From: Acrasis kona
Lineage: Eukaryota; Heterolobosea; Eutetramitea; Acrasida; Acrasidae
NCBI GenBank assembly: GCA_026419775.2
Contig: JAOPGA020000979.1
Span: forward strand, 1 to 39,628
Direction: 5' to 3'
Length of the DNA: 39,628 nt
Below the pieces are notes generated by a model, which was not told where the DNA came from, ran no database searches, and worked only from the letters and a program-made list of their open reading frames with translations. The translations under genes and the position numbers were made by a program. This document shows, piece after piece, positions 10,124 through 19,040 of this stretch. How positions within the stretch are numbered: position 1 is the stretch's first letter; each line of letters begins with the position of its first letter.

Positions 10124-10306
10124 CATTGTATGTTTAGTCAACTCATCATAAGTTCGTCATCTACACAATTTTTTGGTATGTGTAGATAGAGCAGTGTATT
10201 TTCTACAGTCTGATAATATTTCCGCTGCGTCTTCGTGTTTCCCCTTGTCGTGGGTCTCGTTTGAATCCAATTTTTACCCTCGCCCCAGTTGACTAAACAT
10301 ACAATG
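10124..10306. repeat. 183-bp segment bounded by perfect 20-bp inverted repeats
   Basis: CATTGTATGTTTAGTCAACT at 10124-10143 is the exact reverse complement of 10287-10306. Flanking AGCCC on the left and GGGCT on the right extend the symmetry after a 9-nt gap. Inside, ATCTACACA (10159-10167) and TGTGTAGAT (10179-10187) form a 9-bp hairpin with an 11-nt loop. The size and shape suit a MITE-like or fold-back element, or a structured RNA gene. No clear target-site duplication was found. Confidence 0.6.
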
Positions 10307-10658
10307 ACTTAATTTGGGCTGAGGTTAATAATGAAGTTATCCCGACATACATTACAAAAATTAATAAATAAATGTCCAAAACAAAATTGGTTTCCCCTCA
10401 TACAAGTAGATTAACCCTCAGTCAGTTCTCACCGGACAATTAAATTACTCTGCTAGAAAGAAATCATAGAGAGGAAATAAATCTGTTTATCTTAAAAGAA
10501 CCATTGTGGCGTTGTTTTCAGTTCGTTTCTAGTTTACAAACTTTAGCGGTCATCCCATCGTGAGTAATTTACTCGGTAAAGCCAAGTTGCCCCTATCTGT
10601 CCAATTATTCCTATTGGTTATTTTGTATTTGAACTTGAGCAACCCTAACTACATAGCT

Positions 10659-11348
10659 ATGAATGCTGCGAAGCATCCTAAATTACATTGCTACGGGGAT
10701 GGAGATTCAAACCCTAGGCGGCTGTTGATACCTGCTGTAATAGTCATGGTATTTACAATTGGTGCTGTAGTGTCTGTAGGAACACTTTTCGGAATAATAT
10801 GGGCGACGCTAGCAAGAGGATGTATAAAGCTAGATATAATATCGATAGGGACAAAATACAAAATATCACATGATGTAACGTTCGCGAAATTATATGTAAC
10901 AAAACCAGGCAGCGACGATACGCTTGCTGTAATTACTTACATGGATCAAAGGAGCACTGGCCTACTTTCTATCGTACTGAATGACAAATCAGAAAAAAGC
11001 AAAGCTCTACTCACAGATTTATTTCAAGTGAACACCAACAAAAACATTATTAGGGATTGCGATAACAACAAAGTGCATTTATTCAATGACATTTACACTA
11101 ACGGGACGCACGATGTACAAACACACACAGGAGAAGTTCTATCACAAATTATACTAACTTCAGACACATCATCAGGCCAGTTGTATACAGCTTTAGATGC
11201 AAGTACAAATCGCACCTACGCTCAAATAACGAGGCCATCCACTTCAGCAAGCAGGGAATGGTTCGTCGAATTTTTCGACAATTTTGCACAACCGCACGAC
11301 ACAAGGACATTGTACATTATAACAACGCTAATCCTTTTGGGATACTAA
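10659..11348 (+). CDS. Single-pass membrane protein, possible LURP-one/Tubby-like fold
   Basis: From the ATG at 10659 the protein has 229 aa. The frame is open further upstream to a GTG at 10560, but there is no ATG, and GTGAGT at 10560 with TAG at 10654-10656 looks like a 5' UTR intron. A hydrophobic helix (LLIPAVIVMVFTIGAVV and on, ~21-47) follows a short cytosolic N-terminus. The remaining ~180 residues look like alternating beta strands and end in a hydrophobic helix, TRTLYIITTLILLGY. That order resembles the LURP-one/scramblase/Tubby superfamily, where a C-terminal helix threads a beta barrel, but the resemblance is loose. The 3' end converges on the next gene with 39 bp between stops. 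Confidence 0.5.
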   Translation: MNAAKHPKLHCYGDGDSNPRRLLIPAVIVMVFTIGAVVSVGTLFGIIWATLARGCIKLDIISIGTKYKISHDVTFAKLYVTKPGSDDTLAVITYMDQRSTGLLSIVLNDKSEKSKALLTDLFQVNTNKNIIRDCDNNKVHLFNDIYTNGTHDVQTHTGEVLSQIILTSDTSSGQLYTALDASTNRTYAQITRPSTSASREWFVEFFDNFAQPHDTRTLYIITTLILLGY

Positions 11349-11387
11349 ATACAATAAACAAAAAGTCTAACATTAATATTGACACCT

Positions 11388-12314
11388 TTATATTGATTTA
11401 CATTGTAACTTTCGCTCCATCTCCATCTCCCACCGAACAAAGCTGTCGTCGTCAGCGAAGGAGTTCCCTGTAATGTGTGCTTGAAGAAGTTCTTTGTCAT
11501 GTTCATCGGCGTAATCAAAGGCTTCCTCGTCCGAGCCGTATGAATCATCAGCCTCCCAGTGCGGTAGTTCATCTTGATCTCCATGAGTGTTCAAACGAAC
11601 GTTACTGTTAAAAATAAACGGATTAACTCTGACCTCAAAAGGATGGTTTTGTGTGTACAATAATGATTTGTGCTTGTAAGCGCTCAATAAATCAAGCTCT
11701 CCTACTTTGAACTTCTTTGTCGATGAAGGAGACCTAATTCTAACGTCCGCATCGAACTCCTCCTCTGTTGATTTTGTCTCCTCTCCGAACAGTCCTTTTA
11801 TTAATGTAGGGGGTGGGTAGCTCATGATGTTATCGTACCAATGATTAAATAACTCTTGGTCAAACTCCGTCTCCTCCTCGTCCATTCTCTTTTCGGTGGA
11901 ACCGGAAGACGTTGTAGTGCTCATGGTTGTTACAGAAGTTACCTCATCGTTGTGCGATCTATTATTTTCATCAGGGCTCACCTTCCGCCTCTCATTCGGC
12001 CTAACTTGTACATCGTGCTTCTTTTGGTACTGCTCAAACCTCTTTCGAATGTCTTGCACTCGGTTAAGAACACTATCATCGTTATCAGGCTTCAATTCTA
12101 TTTGAGGGCTTTGAGGTGAAGAGATGTTTGGGTCCACTCGTGGTGTTGCAATTCCTAGTCTTCTTCTTTCCATTGCATCACTCTTCAACTTTTCTATAAT
12201 CATGGAGTTTATATGTTCATCTTCCTTCTTCTTCTCAAAGATTGAAACAATGTTACCAACTTTCCTAGAGGTAGTTGAACCATTCCTTATGTTTCCTGGA
12301 CGAACCGGCTTCAT
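11388..12314 (-). CDS. Unknown, largely disordered protein
   Basis: A single exon of 308 aa from an ATG (MKPVRPGNIRNG). The N-terminal half is charged and Ser/Thr-rich with a stretch likely to be helical (EKKKEDEHINSMIIEKLKSD), then polar low-complexity sequence (TTMSTTTSSGSTEKRMDEEE). The C-terminal ~130 residues are better conserved in appearance (NHWYDNIMSYPPPTLIKGLF; HKSLLYTQNHPFEVRVNPF) and end in an acidic, aromatic region. No domain is recognised. The composition is consistent with a scaffold or regulatory protein, but that is only a guess. Confidence 0.65.
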   Translation of the reverse strand: MKPVRPGNIRNGSTTSRKVGNIVSIFEKKKEDEHINSMIIEKLKSDAMERRRLGIATPRVDPNISSPQSPQIELKPDNDDSVLNRVQDIRKRFEQYQKKHDVQVRPNERRKVSPDENNRSHNDEVTSVTTMSTTTSSGSTEKRMDEEETEFDQELFNHWYDNIMSYPPPTLIKGLFGEETKSTEEEFDADVRIRSPSSTKKFKVGELDLLSAYKHKSLLYTQNHPFEVRVNPFIFNSNVRLNTHGDQDELPHWEADDSYGSDEEAFDYADEHDKELLQAHITGNSFADDDSFVRWEMEMERKLQCKSI

Positions 12315-12584
12315 GGTCTCTTAATAAAAATAATAGAGAAACTGTTTTTTACCGACAATTGACACCCTGTGTAATGTCATGATATATTTGGAGATTAGAC
12401 GAAAGAGGGGCACAATTCCAAATTGTTACATCATGCCGCAGTTATCTAACATCAAAATGAATTTTATTTGTGTGACTATCACGAAGGGTTTGTTCCACAA
12501 CTCCAATAGTCCAAGTGCCTTGGAGAATTAAAGCGATTCATTCTCTGCTATCTGTTATTCGTGCGTCGAATCGCCAGAACTCGT

Positions 12585-14041
12585 CTAGGAGTCGGTGTAT
12601 GAATCTATTCTGTATAATATAATAGTACCAACAACCAAAGAAGACAATAGCATCACGGCTCCAAAATACAAAGGAGAGAATACCCATATGTAACCGATTG
12701 AATTATTGTTTTGAAGCTTGATACACATCAGAATAATGAACAAGAATATGGGAAGCAAAAAGAATACTGCAAACAATAGTCCCACCACGCCACTAATAAC
12801 TTCTTGTCTTCTTCCTGCATTGTTGCTCAGTATAATTTTGTAAATAAAAGGACTCATGATGATGACTGTCAAAAGCATAAAAGACATCATGGAGGGAATC
12901 ATAATAAGAAAAGTGTTCTCGCCATTAATTAATTTGTCAGCCCATGCCGCTATCAAGCCAATTGATACGGCAAACAACAAAATCAAAGAAACAATAAAAC
13001 ACATTAATAAGGAGGAAAGGAACAACCTTCTAGGCCTAGAAAAATCAAGTTTAACCTTAATACGATATAAAAAATCAAACATTCCCCACAAAATGAATAA
13101 ATAAACTGGTATCATTGCAAATGACCATATGTTCTTGTTTCTAAAAAATATCTCCTTAATCGCACAACATACAATTAACATGGGTATCCATAAAAATATA
13201 GCTGAGAACGACAACGCTGTGTGGAACATTCTTGTTCCATGTTGTACGTCGTCATAAAACATCACTCTCAACAACCGAGAGTCGGATGATCTATTTTTAA
13301 AAAGTGCTTTTACAATTGGACTGATGTAAGGAAAACTTCCAATAGTACAATAACTAACAACAACGCAAGAGGGTACCAACGCAAATAACACGAAAAACAA
13401 AGGTAAGAATATAACAACAGCATGTGCACTTGAATTTCTGGGAATTATTGAATCGGAATATAGCCCTAGTAACACCAGAAATATAATTGAGGAAAGCAAC
13501 GCTAGTACGGTTATAAACGATAAAGTATAGGGTGCACTTTTTTCACAAAAATCTCTCAAAAGCAAAACTTTGTCGACGTTTGTGATTTTAGGTCTCCTTG
13601 TATTCACATACTCCCGAAAATCTTTGTTGAGTTGAATGTAATGCTCGTATGTAGTTTTGTTGCTTCTGTTCGGCGGTATACTGGTAGGGGATTTTGGTGC
13701 TTGGAGTACAGCAGAATGTTCGGAGTAGTGGCAAGATGTAATAAAATATTGTTCAATGTCACTCGAGAGTATTTGTGTCCACACAGTGTCTCTCACTAAA
13801 AATGTTAACATTCAAAGTAGAAGTATTTTTTACCTGCAGCTTCTCTAAATTCCCTGCAAGTAAGGGATACTCTCAAAACATCTCCCTTATCTAAAAAAGT
13901 CATCACATGTGACCACAAATCCGCGGTGAGTTGCGTCGAAGTCCGTGTTCTAAAGTCATATAATAAAGATTGATTCTCGTCTGTCCCCTCATCTGATTCA
14001 TAAGCGCAGATATTGGGTGAGCTCCTCGACGTGAATAACAT
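12585..14041 (-). CDS. F-box protein fused to a multi-TM (TMEM185-like) domain
   Basis: Exons 13834-14041 and 12585-13795 join across a 38-nt intron to give 472 aa, starting at the ATG of MLFTSRSSPNIC. Residues ~37-80 form an F-box (QLTADLWSHVMTFLDKGDVL, then RVSLTCREFREAA, with VWTQIL after the junction), the module that binds Skp1 in SCF ubiquitin ligases. From ~159 onward there are about eight hydrophobic segments. Several follow the pattern hydrophilic loop, then W/F-x-FxPLxF (IGYIWVFSPLYFG; AHAVVIFLPLFFVL), resembling TMEM185/transmembrane Fragile-X-F-associated proteins. This suggests a membrane-embedded substrate adaptor. The F-box crosses the intron, so the fusion is not a simple annotation join. 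Its start codon is 59 bp from the divergent XRP2-like gene. Confidence 0.75.
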
Positions 14042-14100
14042 AACATATAACAACCTTGTCAACCAGTGAAAATTCTTACAAACTACAATAAGAAACTACA
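14042..14100. promoter_or_regulatory. Compact bidirectional promoter
   Basis: Only 59 bp separate the start codons of the minus-strand F-box gene and the plus-strand TBCC/clathrin gene. Both promoters and both 5' UTRs must fit in or overlap this span. No specific box is recognised. Confidence 0.5.
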
Positions 14101-15562
14101 ATGGTGATGAACAAACAACCTAAAGATGACCATAATCAAATCAGTATGCAAAGCGACTTTGAGGGCGTTCGTCTCCCTGGAGAACTGAATGGGTATGTTT
14201 AAAATTTGAACACACATTAAAAATAAAAGTGTCGACCTGTACCTTGACAACTTGAAGGACTCCAAAGTTGATATATACGATTACACTAGTCAAGTCATGA
14301 TCGACGACTGCACAAACAGCAACATCATTATTGGTCCCTGCTCCGGAAGTGTTTTCGTAAGGGATAGCTCAGACTGTACAATTGTTGTTGCAGCGTAAGT
14401 AACCAAGGTTTCGATGACTGAAAACTATTATAGTATGCAATTAAGAGTGAGGGATTGTAAAAATGTAACATTCTTCGCCTATGTACCAACGGTAAGCCAA
14501 TGCTCAGCATGACTCTAACGTAGTAAGGACCCTGTTATAGAAACCTCTACTGATATTAAGTTCGGAACTTGGAACGTAACTTATCCAGAGCTTGACGATC
14601 AATTAAAAAAAGCTGGGCTTGATTTTTCTGCTCCTAATCACTACAACAAAGTTCATGACTTTAACCTAAACGACCAGAGTATCCCACAGCCGCACTGGAC
14701 AGAATTATCGGAAGAAGAATCCAAGTCATCTTCTCGGGACTTGTATACAACTAATCGTGTTAGAAGTCCATCTGTGAGAGAATTGGTTACAAAATATGGA
14801 AAATCTTCTATTCCCCTTGCTGCAACAACTTACGGGATGTATAGCCCAAACTCACCTAGCCCACTTTCTCCGTATGACTTCAAGAAAGCCTATCTAGAAC
14901 CAGTTGACCTTGATCCCGATTTTCTAGACCATTCTACTCCACTTTACCATGATGGTGGTATAAAAGAGGAGAAGCAGATTGAAGTACCTACTCTAGCTCC
15001 ACTTGATGACGATTTTATTAGCAATGCAGTTGATTCCAATAATCACGTCTCAGATTCTGTATCTGAGGAACAAAATAATGGTTTCGATGCAGCTCCTGAT
15101 GCAGATTTCCAGGCTGAAGTAATCGCCCAGCCTCAAGAGGTGCTGGAAAAAGAAGTTACTAAGGATGGACCGATAGTACAACAAATGAAGGACCTTCATA
15201 AAAGGAATCAGACTAAGGATGAACAAGAAGCTGCCAAGAAACAAGCTTTGAGGGATCAAGCACTTGAATATAAAAAATCTATGCAAGAGCAAGCCGATAA
15301 AAATAGGGAATCCAGAAGAAACGATACCAAAGAGCAAGAGAGATTGAGAAATCAGATTTCACCCGAAGGTAGCAGTTGGAGACAAGTATGGGAGCTATGC
15401 GTCAAAAAAGAAGCAGCATTGGATGATGAGGATCCTAAACCAAAGAAAGTTGATCAAACACAAGAAAAGAAGAAGCTTTCTGGAGAGCCGGATATCTTGG
15501 ATGAAAAGGACGTGAGCCGTCTCAAGTCCATTCTCATCAAATTATCACATGAATCTAAGTAG
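14101..15562 (+). CDS. XRP2-like TBCC domain fused to a clathrin light chain-like region
   Basis: Exons 14101-14192, 14230-14394, 14434-14491 and 14528-15562 (introns 37, 39 and 36 nt) give 449 aa. Residues ~32-140 are a TBCC/C-CAP beta-helix very like human XRP2: MIDDCTNSNIIIGPCSGSVF, QLRVRDC and DPVIETSTDIKFG. R90 and R92 align with XRP2 R118 and R120; R118 is the arginine finger for ARL3 GAP activity. XRP2's N-terminal MGC lipidation motif is absent. After a disordered linker, residues ~290-380 form a charged coiled coil, followed by SSWRQVWELC (~388) and DVSRLKSILIKL (433-444). These match the C-terminal signature of clathrin light chains (W..V..L then DVSRMRSVLISL). Both parts share exon 4 without a stop. 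XRP2's NDPK-like C-terminus is replaced. Confidence 0.82.
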
Positions 15563-15593
15563 AGATTAAACATTGACCAAATTTTGAAAACGA

Positions 15594-15605
15594 AATAAAT
15601 TTATT
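15594..15605. terminator. Palindromic bidirectional poly(A) signal
   Basis: AATAAATTTATT is a perfect palindrome offering AATAAA on both strands. It lies between the convergent stops of the TBCC/clathrin gene (15562) and the nitrilase gene (15609), so one element can serve both. Confidence 0.55.
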
Positions 15606-15608
15606 TTC

Positions 15609-16433
15609 TTAATAATGCCAATCTTGGCTTGAGAGATCTTTTCTTACTTTATAAACTGATTCGGCGACATCCAGCACAGAGTAATCTATTTCACATACCT
15701 TCACACCAATCTCTCCACCTTCAAAGTCTACTACTTTGCCATAAAATGGCATCGTGACTTGAGACATACCTATCCATCCGTCACTTTCAGGTCCGCCCGC
15801 ATTAACAAACACAATAACAACTTCGTTTTCAAAAGCGCGTGTCGTTATCAAACTACTCAAATAAGTTTTCTCGCTAAATTTATTGTATTTAACACCTGCG
15901 CCAGCATCATGCAATGTCCAGCATGTCGGTGCAATTATTGTCTGTACACCTTGAGCAACCAAGCTACGAAAAGCCTCTGGAAAGTTGAGGTCCCAACAAA
16001 TTAAAAGTCCTACATTTCCAAACTCTTCTGTTTTAAATACTGCATGTTCGTCAAGTCCTTTTGTAAAGCAGCCCCTCTCCGGATGCCATAGATTTTTCTT
16101 TTTGTATGTGTGCAGTACTTGACCCAATCTGTCAATGTAGTAACAGTTATTGGTTAATGTCCCATCATCATTATACTCTCCAATAGTTCCTGGTACGAGA
16201 TTTAAATTCAACTCTTTCGCAAGTTTTTGGTAACGTTTCAAATAAAAGTTGTCTTTATCAGCCCATCTGTCCACCTCGTCAACGATTGGTAGTGATAAAG
16301 TGTATTCTGGAAGGACGGCTAAATCTGCACCTTCTTTCGCTGCCTGTCTCACCAACTCTGATGCAGCTTGAAAATTCTTTTCTAAATCCTTTGAGGACGG
16401 AGAATATTGACACAAGGCAATCTTTGGGGCCAT
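15609..16433 (-). CDS. Carbon-nitrogen hydrolase (nitrilase superfamily)
   Basis: A single exon of 274 aa from ATG, the normal length for the family. The catalytic triad is visible: Glu43 in LAVLPEYTLSLP, Lys113 in YKKKNLWHPERG and Cys146 in GLLICWDLNFPEAFR. These enzymes cleave non-peptide C-N bonds (nitriles, amides, carbamoyl groups) through a covalent thioester. The surrounding residues are closer to amidase or N-carbamoylputrescine amidase-like branches than to true nitrilases, but substrate cannot be assigned from sequence. No signal peptide or TM is seen, so it is probably cytosolic. Confidence 0.92.
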   Translation of the reverse strand: MAPKIALCQYSPSSKDLEKNFQAASELVRQAAKEGADLAVLPEYTLSLPIVDEVDRWADKDNFYLKRYQKLAKELNLNLVPGTIGEYNDDGTLTNNCYYIDRLGQVLHTYKKKNLWHPERGCFTKGLDEHAVFKTEEFGNVGLLICWDLNFPEAFRSLVAQGVQTIIAPTCWTLHDAGAGVKYNKFSEKTYLSSLITTRAFENEVVIVFVNAGGPESDGWIGMSQVTMPFYGKVVDFEGGEIGVKVCEIDYSVLDVAESVYKVRKDLSSQDWHY

Positions 16434-16600
16434 TTACAACAACTATTTGAAGGTGGAGGCATCAATGAATTATAAAACAATAAGGTAATATACGTGCTAA
16501 TATCATGTGCGAGTTAGTTGGATTATACATTTGACAAAGTGTACGAAAAGATGCATAAATGGAGGTAACATTATAAATTTATATACATTAAAATAAAAGT

Positions 16601-17021
16601 TTACCTGAATAATTTGAGTGCACTGAAAAGTGCTTTGATTTGTGATCGTCTGTACGGTCTTGTTGCTAGTGCTGAATTAACAATCTCTGGTAACTCCACC
16701 CACACTTTATGATCAATGTTATTCCGCTCCAATATCTTCGACTGTTCTAATAATTCTTCCTCTGAATTTGCAGCCAAAACTACTTTATGCATGGTGTCCA
16801 AATTGCTGATATATTCTCTAGTGTCTTGATGTGTGTAGAACAAAGACAATGCCGCCACAGATGCTATAATCACATGTTAATTCATTTTAATGTGTGAATT
16901 TGTTACCATGACAACCCTGAGCAATTATTGAACCTGTAGGCCATTTTAGTGTTTTTGATAAATCCTTTCTAACCACAACATACATCACAAGAGGATCATC
17001 GTTGGTGGGTTGGTCAGTCAT
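16601..17021 (-). CDS. PTRHD1-like putative peptidyl-tRNA hydrolase domain protein
   Basis: Exons 16907-17021 and 16601-16863 join across a 43-nt intron to give 125 aa. The junction restores SIIAQGCH-ASVAALSL, the PTH2-fold core. NNIDHKVWVELPE and LATRPYRRSQ match the C-terminal half of animal PTRHD1, a PTH2-related protein whose hydrolase activity is uncertain. The start is the ATG of MTDQPTNDDPLVMYVVVRKD. The frame is open upstream and looks like a mitochondrial leader, but it contains no ATG before a stop and overlaps the divergent carrier gene's first exon, so I did not use it. 45 bp separate the two start codons. Confidence 0.85.
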
Positions 17022-17066
17022 TCTTGTAAAGGAAGTTGAAAACTGTCGCAAACTGATTGAGTTGAG
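17022..17066. promoter_or_regulatory. Compact bidirectional promoter
   Basis: 45 bp between the start codons of the PTRHD1-like gene (minus) and the mitochondrial carrier gene (plus). No specific motif is recognised. Confidence 0.5.
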
Positions 17067-18065
17067 ATGTTTGTTGAAAATCTTGGTAAGCAAACACCAA
17101 ATAGTTGAGTATATCTTAAGATATTATTAGCATGTGGAGGTATAGCCGGTATTGTTGCAGTATCTTGTGTGTTTCCTTTGGATATGGTGAAAACAAGGCT
17201 TATGAACCAATCTTCGAATGCAACAAGAACGGTAGCTTATAATGGAGTTGTGGATTGTTTTAAAAAGATTATACAAACTGAGGGTGTTTCAGGTTTGTAC
17301 AGGGGGCTACCGGCTAATTTAGTTGGAATCACACCAGAGAAGGCAATAAAACTTGCAGGAAATGACTTTTTCCGGTCTTTGTTCAGTAAATTGTACTTTA
17401 AAACAAAACCAGCTGCTCCAACTGATGTTGTAAAACAGCTACCCGTGTCTTTAGAATTGCTTGCAGGTGGATGCGCAGGCGCAGTGCAGGTGGTCGCAAC
17501 CAATCCAATGGTAATGATTTCTTAGAACAAAAATTTGACAATGATGTAGGAGATCGTAAAAATCAGAATGCAAACTTCAAAAGGAGTCAGCACAATACAT
17601 GTATTAAAAGAGTTAGGTCTAAAAGGCTTATACAAGGGCAGCGCAGCGTAATTTAACCTTTATAGTTGATTTTTTAACCTTTATAGTACTCTATCAAGAG
17701 ACATACCATTCAGCATGGTCTACTTTTGTTTGTATTCACGGTTGAAGCATCACTTAAGTGAAAATAAGCAAGATCCATCAAGTAAGATCTCCTTAAAAGC
17801 AATCATTCCATCTGCAATCGTAGCAGGATCAACGGCTGCATTCTTCACAACTCCACTAGATGTAATCAAGACGAGATTACAAGCCCATGGGGAAACACAA
17901 TTGAAGACAATCGGTCAAGTTTACCGTCACATTATGCAGAATGAAGGCGCGGCTGCCTTATTCAAAGGGTGCCTCCCTAGAGTGTTAATCATGTCTCCAC
18001 TTTTTGGAATTACATTGACAGTATATGAGTTGTTGCAAAATTTTCTTGGAATAAACAAAGTTTAA
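17067..18065 (+). CDS. Mitochondrial carrier, glutamate carrier-like (SLC25 family)
   Basis: Four exons (17067-17085, 17131-17510, 17550-17647, 17687-18065; introns 45, 39 and 39 nt) give 291 aa, the usual SLC25 length. Three carrier signatures are present: FPLDMVKTRL, NPMEIVKIRMQ (rebuilt across intron 2) and TPLDVIKTRLQ. GITPEKAIKLAGNDFFR and SRDIPFSMVYFCLYSRLKH are characteristic of the glutamate carrier/aspartate-glutamate carrier branch (SLC25A18/22 and SLC25A12/13). It should move glutamate or a similar anion across the inner mitochondrial membrane. No EF-hand extension is present, favouring the glutamate/H+ type. Intron 3 contains a 14-nt direct repeat (TTTAACCTTTATAG); only the second copy works as acceptor in frame. 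Confidence 0.88.
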
Positions 18066-18196
18066 TTAGCGCTTTACTTTTTAACTGCCTAGACTTTTAA
18101 ATTGAAAACAACATTGGAGGTGTTTCAGCATGTTGATTGACTACTCTCGATTTATCAAATAATAACAGCTTTGTAACAATCTTTTTATATAAAAAA

Positions 18197-18406
18197 ATGA
18201 ACGCAATAAACAACCTCAAAGAGGAGGAGCTTTACGCCGATCACCTTGTTAACGCAGAAGTTAGGGAGGAATCGTCAGATAAGCATCATCCAGAGCAGAA
18301 GCATCACGATGGCCAAGAGAAGGAGCACTACAATTCAGAGCAGAATCATCCAGTTACAAAAAGAGAGGAAGCAGGGGCTAACGTCATACCATTACATCAA
18401 AAATAA
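18197..18406 (+). CDS. Small His/Glu-rich hypothetical protein
   Basis: An ATG-initiated frame of 69 codons. The product is highly polar, with a duplicated segment (HHPEQKHH and SEQNHP), and has no hydrophobic core or signal peptide. The duplication is visible in the DNA (AGAGCAGAAGCATC; CAGAGCAGAATCATCC). AT-rich flanks and a place between well-separated genes fit a real small gene, but support is composition and frame only. His-rich sequence could bind metal; this is untested. Confidence 0.4.
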   Translation: MNAINNLKEEELYADHLVNAEVREESSDKHHPEQKHHDGQEKEHYNSEQNHPVTKREEAGANVIPLHQK

Positions 18407-18494
18407 ATTAAATATTGTAGTATTAGCCACCCGGATTTGCTTATATTTATACTCAACATGATAAGTATTTGTATTTTATATTATGTACAATTAT

Positions 18495-19019
18495 TTAGTA
18501 TCTCTCTCTAGTGTGTAGATATTCCATCTCTGGTTCCCGCTCCATTATATAGCTGAAGAGCTCGTCATTAGTAATCTTTGGAGAATCTATTTGTTGTTTT
18601 GTGCCATTCTTATTTACAGATATGGGTGCTATAACTCTCTTCGCACGAGGGCCTTTTGACTGCTTTACATGTACCTTTGTGATGTTGTTCAGCCTCTTGT
18701 AATGTAGAAAAATAGGCTTTTTAGTACACTTGAACTGAAGTGGCTCCTTTGTCCCACTTGCACAATGATTTATGACGGCTGCCCTCCACTTGAGTTCTGA
18801 ATCCATTGTATCCCATTTTTCTCCATCAAAATACTCATGTTTAAGACGGTATTTCCTCAAAGATGGTATTTCGTGACCAAGTAGTAGTTGAACTTCGGTA
18901 AGTTCCATTTCATGTAGTATCCTAATTTGACCAACTACGTTGTCTGGCATTACTGTGTAACGAATAAACATGGGTTTCGAGGTTGTAGAATTCATTAGAT
19001 TTCCCATTTCTTTAATCAT
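18495..19019 (-). CDS. Unknown 174-aa protein
   Basis: A single exon from the ATG of MIKEMGNLMNSTT. Residues ~15-100 look globular with alternating strands and helices (PMFIRYTVMPDNVVGQIR; LKWRAAVINHCASGT). The spacing is loosely reminiscent of PB1/ubiquitin-like folds, but no diagnostic residue confirms it. The C-terminal ~75 residues are basic, then acidic (SKGPRAKRVIAPISVNK; MEREPEMEYLHTRERY). No family is recognised. Its start lies 21 bp downstream of the stop of the TMEM8-like gene on the same strand. Confidence 0.6.
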   Translation of the reverse strand: MIKEMGNLMNSTTSKPMFIRYTVMPDNVVGQIRILHEMELTEVQLLLGHEIPSLRKYRLKHEYFDGEKWDTMDSELKWRAAVINHCASGTKEPLQFKCTKKPIFLHYKRLNNITKVHVKQSKGPRAKRVIAPISVNKNGTKQQIDSPKITNDELFSYIMEREPEMEYLHTRERY

Positions 19020-19040
19020 TCGGTGTGTAGTTTCATCGTA

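Larger units (their letters stand above)
9521..10658. other. Gene-poor, repeat-bearing intergenic region
   Basis: More than 1.1 kb without a convincing gene, the longest in the window. It holds an orphan plus-strand reading frame (9671-9880), a short 20-bp tandem repeat (9931-9990) with a dispersed copy at 10426-10444, and a 183-bp segment bounded by 20-bp inverted repeats (10124-10306) that contains a 9-bp-stem hairpin. It probably also contains the promoter of the plus-strand gene at 10659. No transposase, LTR or tRNA was seen. Confidence 0.6.

Noticed and set aside
10235-10275. tRNA-like GTTTGAATCC box inside the inverted-repeat element
   Set aside because: No matching A box or cloverleaf could be formed around it.
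17022-17093. Mitochondrial-targeting-like N-terminal extension of the PTRHD1-like protein
   Set aside because: It begins with TTG, has no in-frame ATG before a stop, and is antisense to the first exon of the divergent carrier gene.
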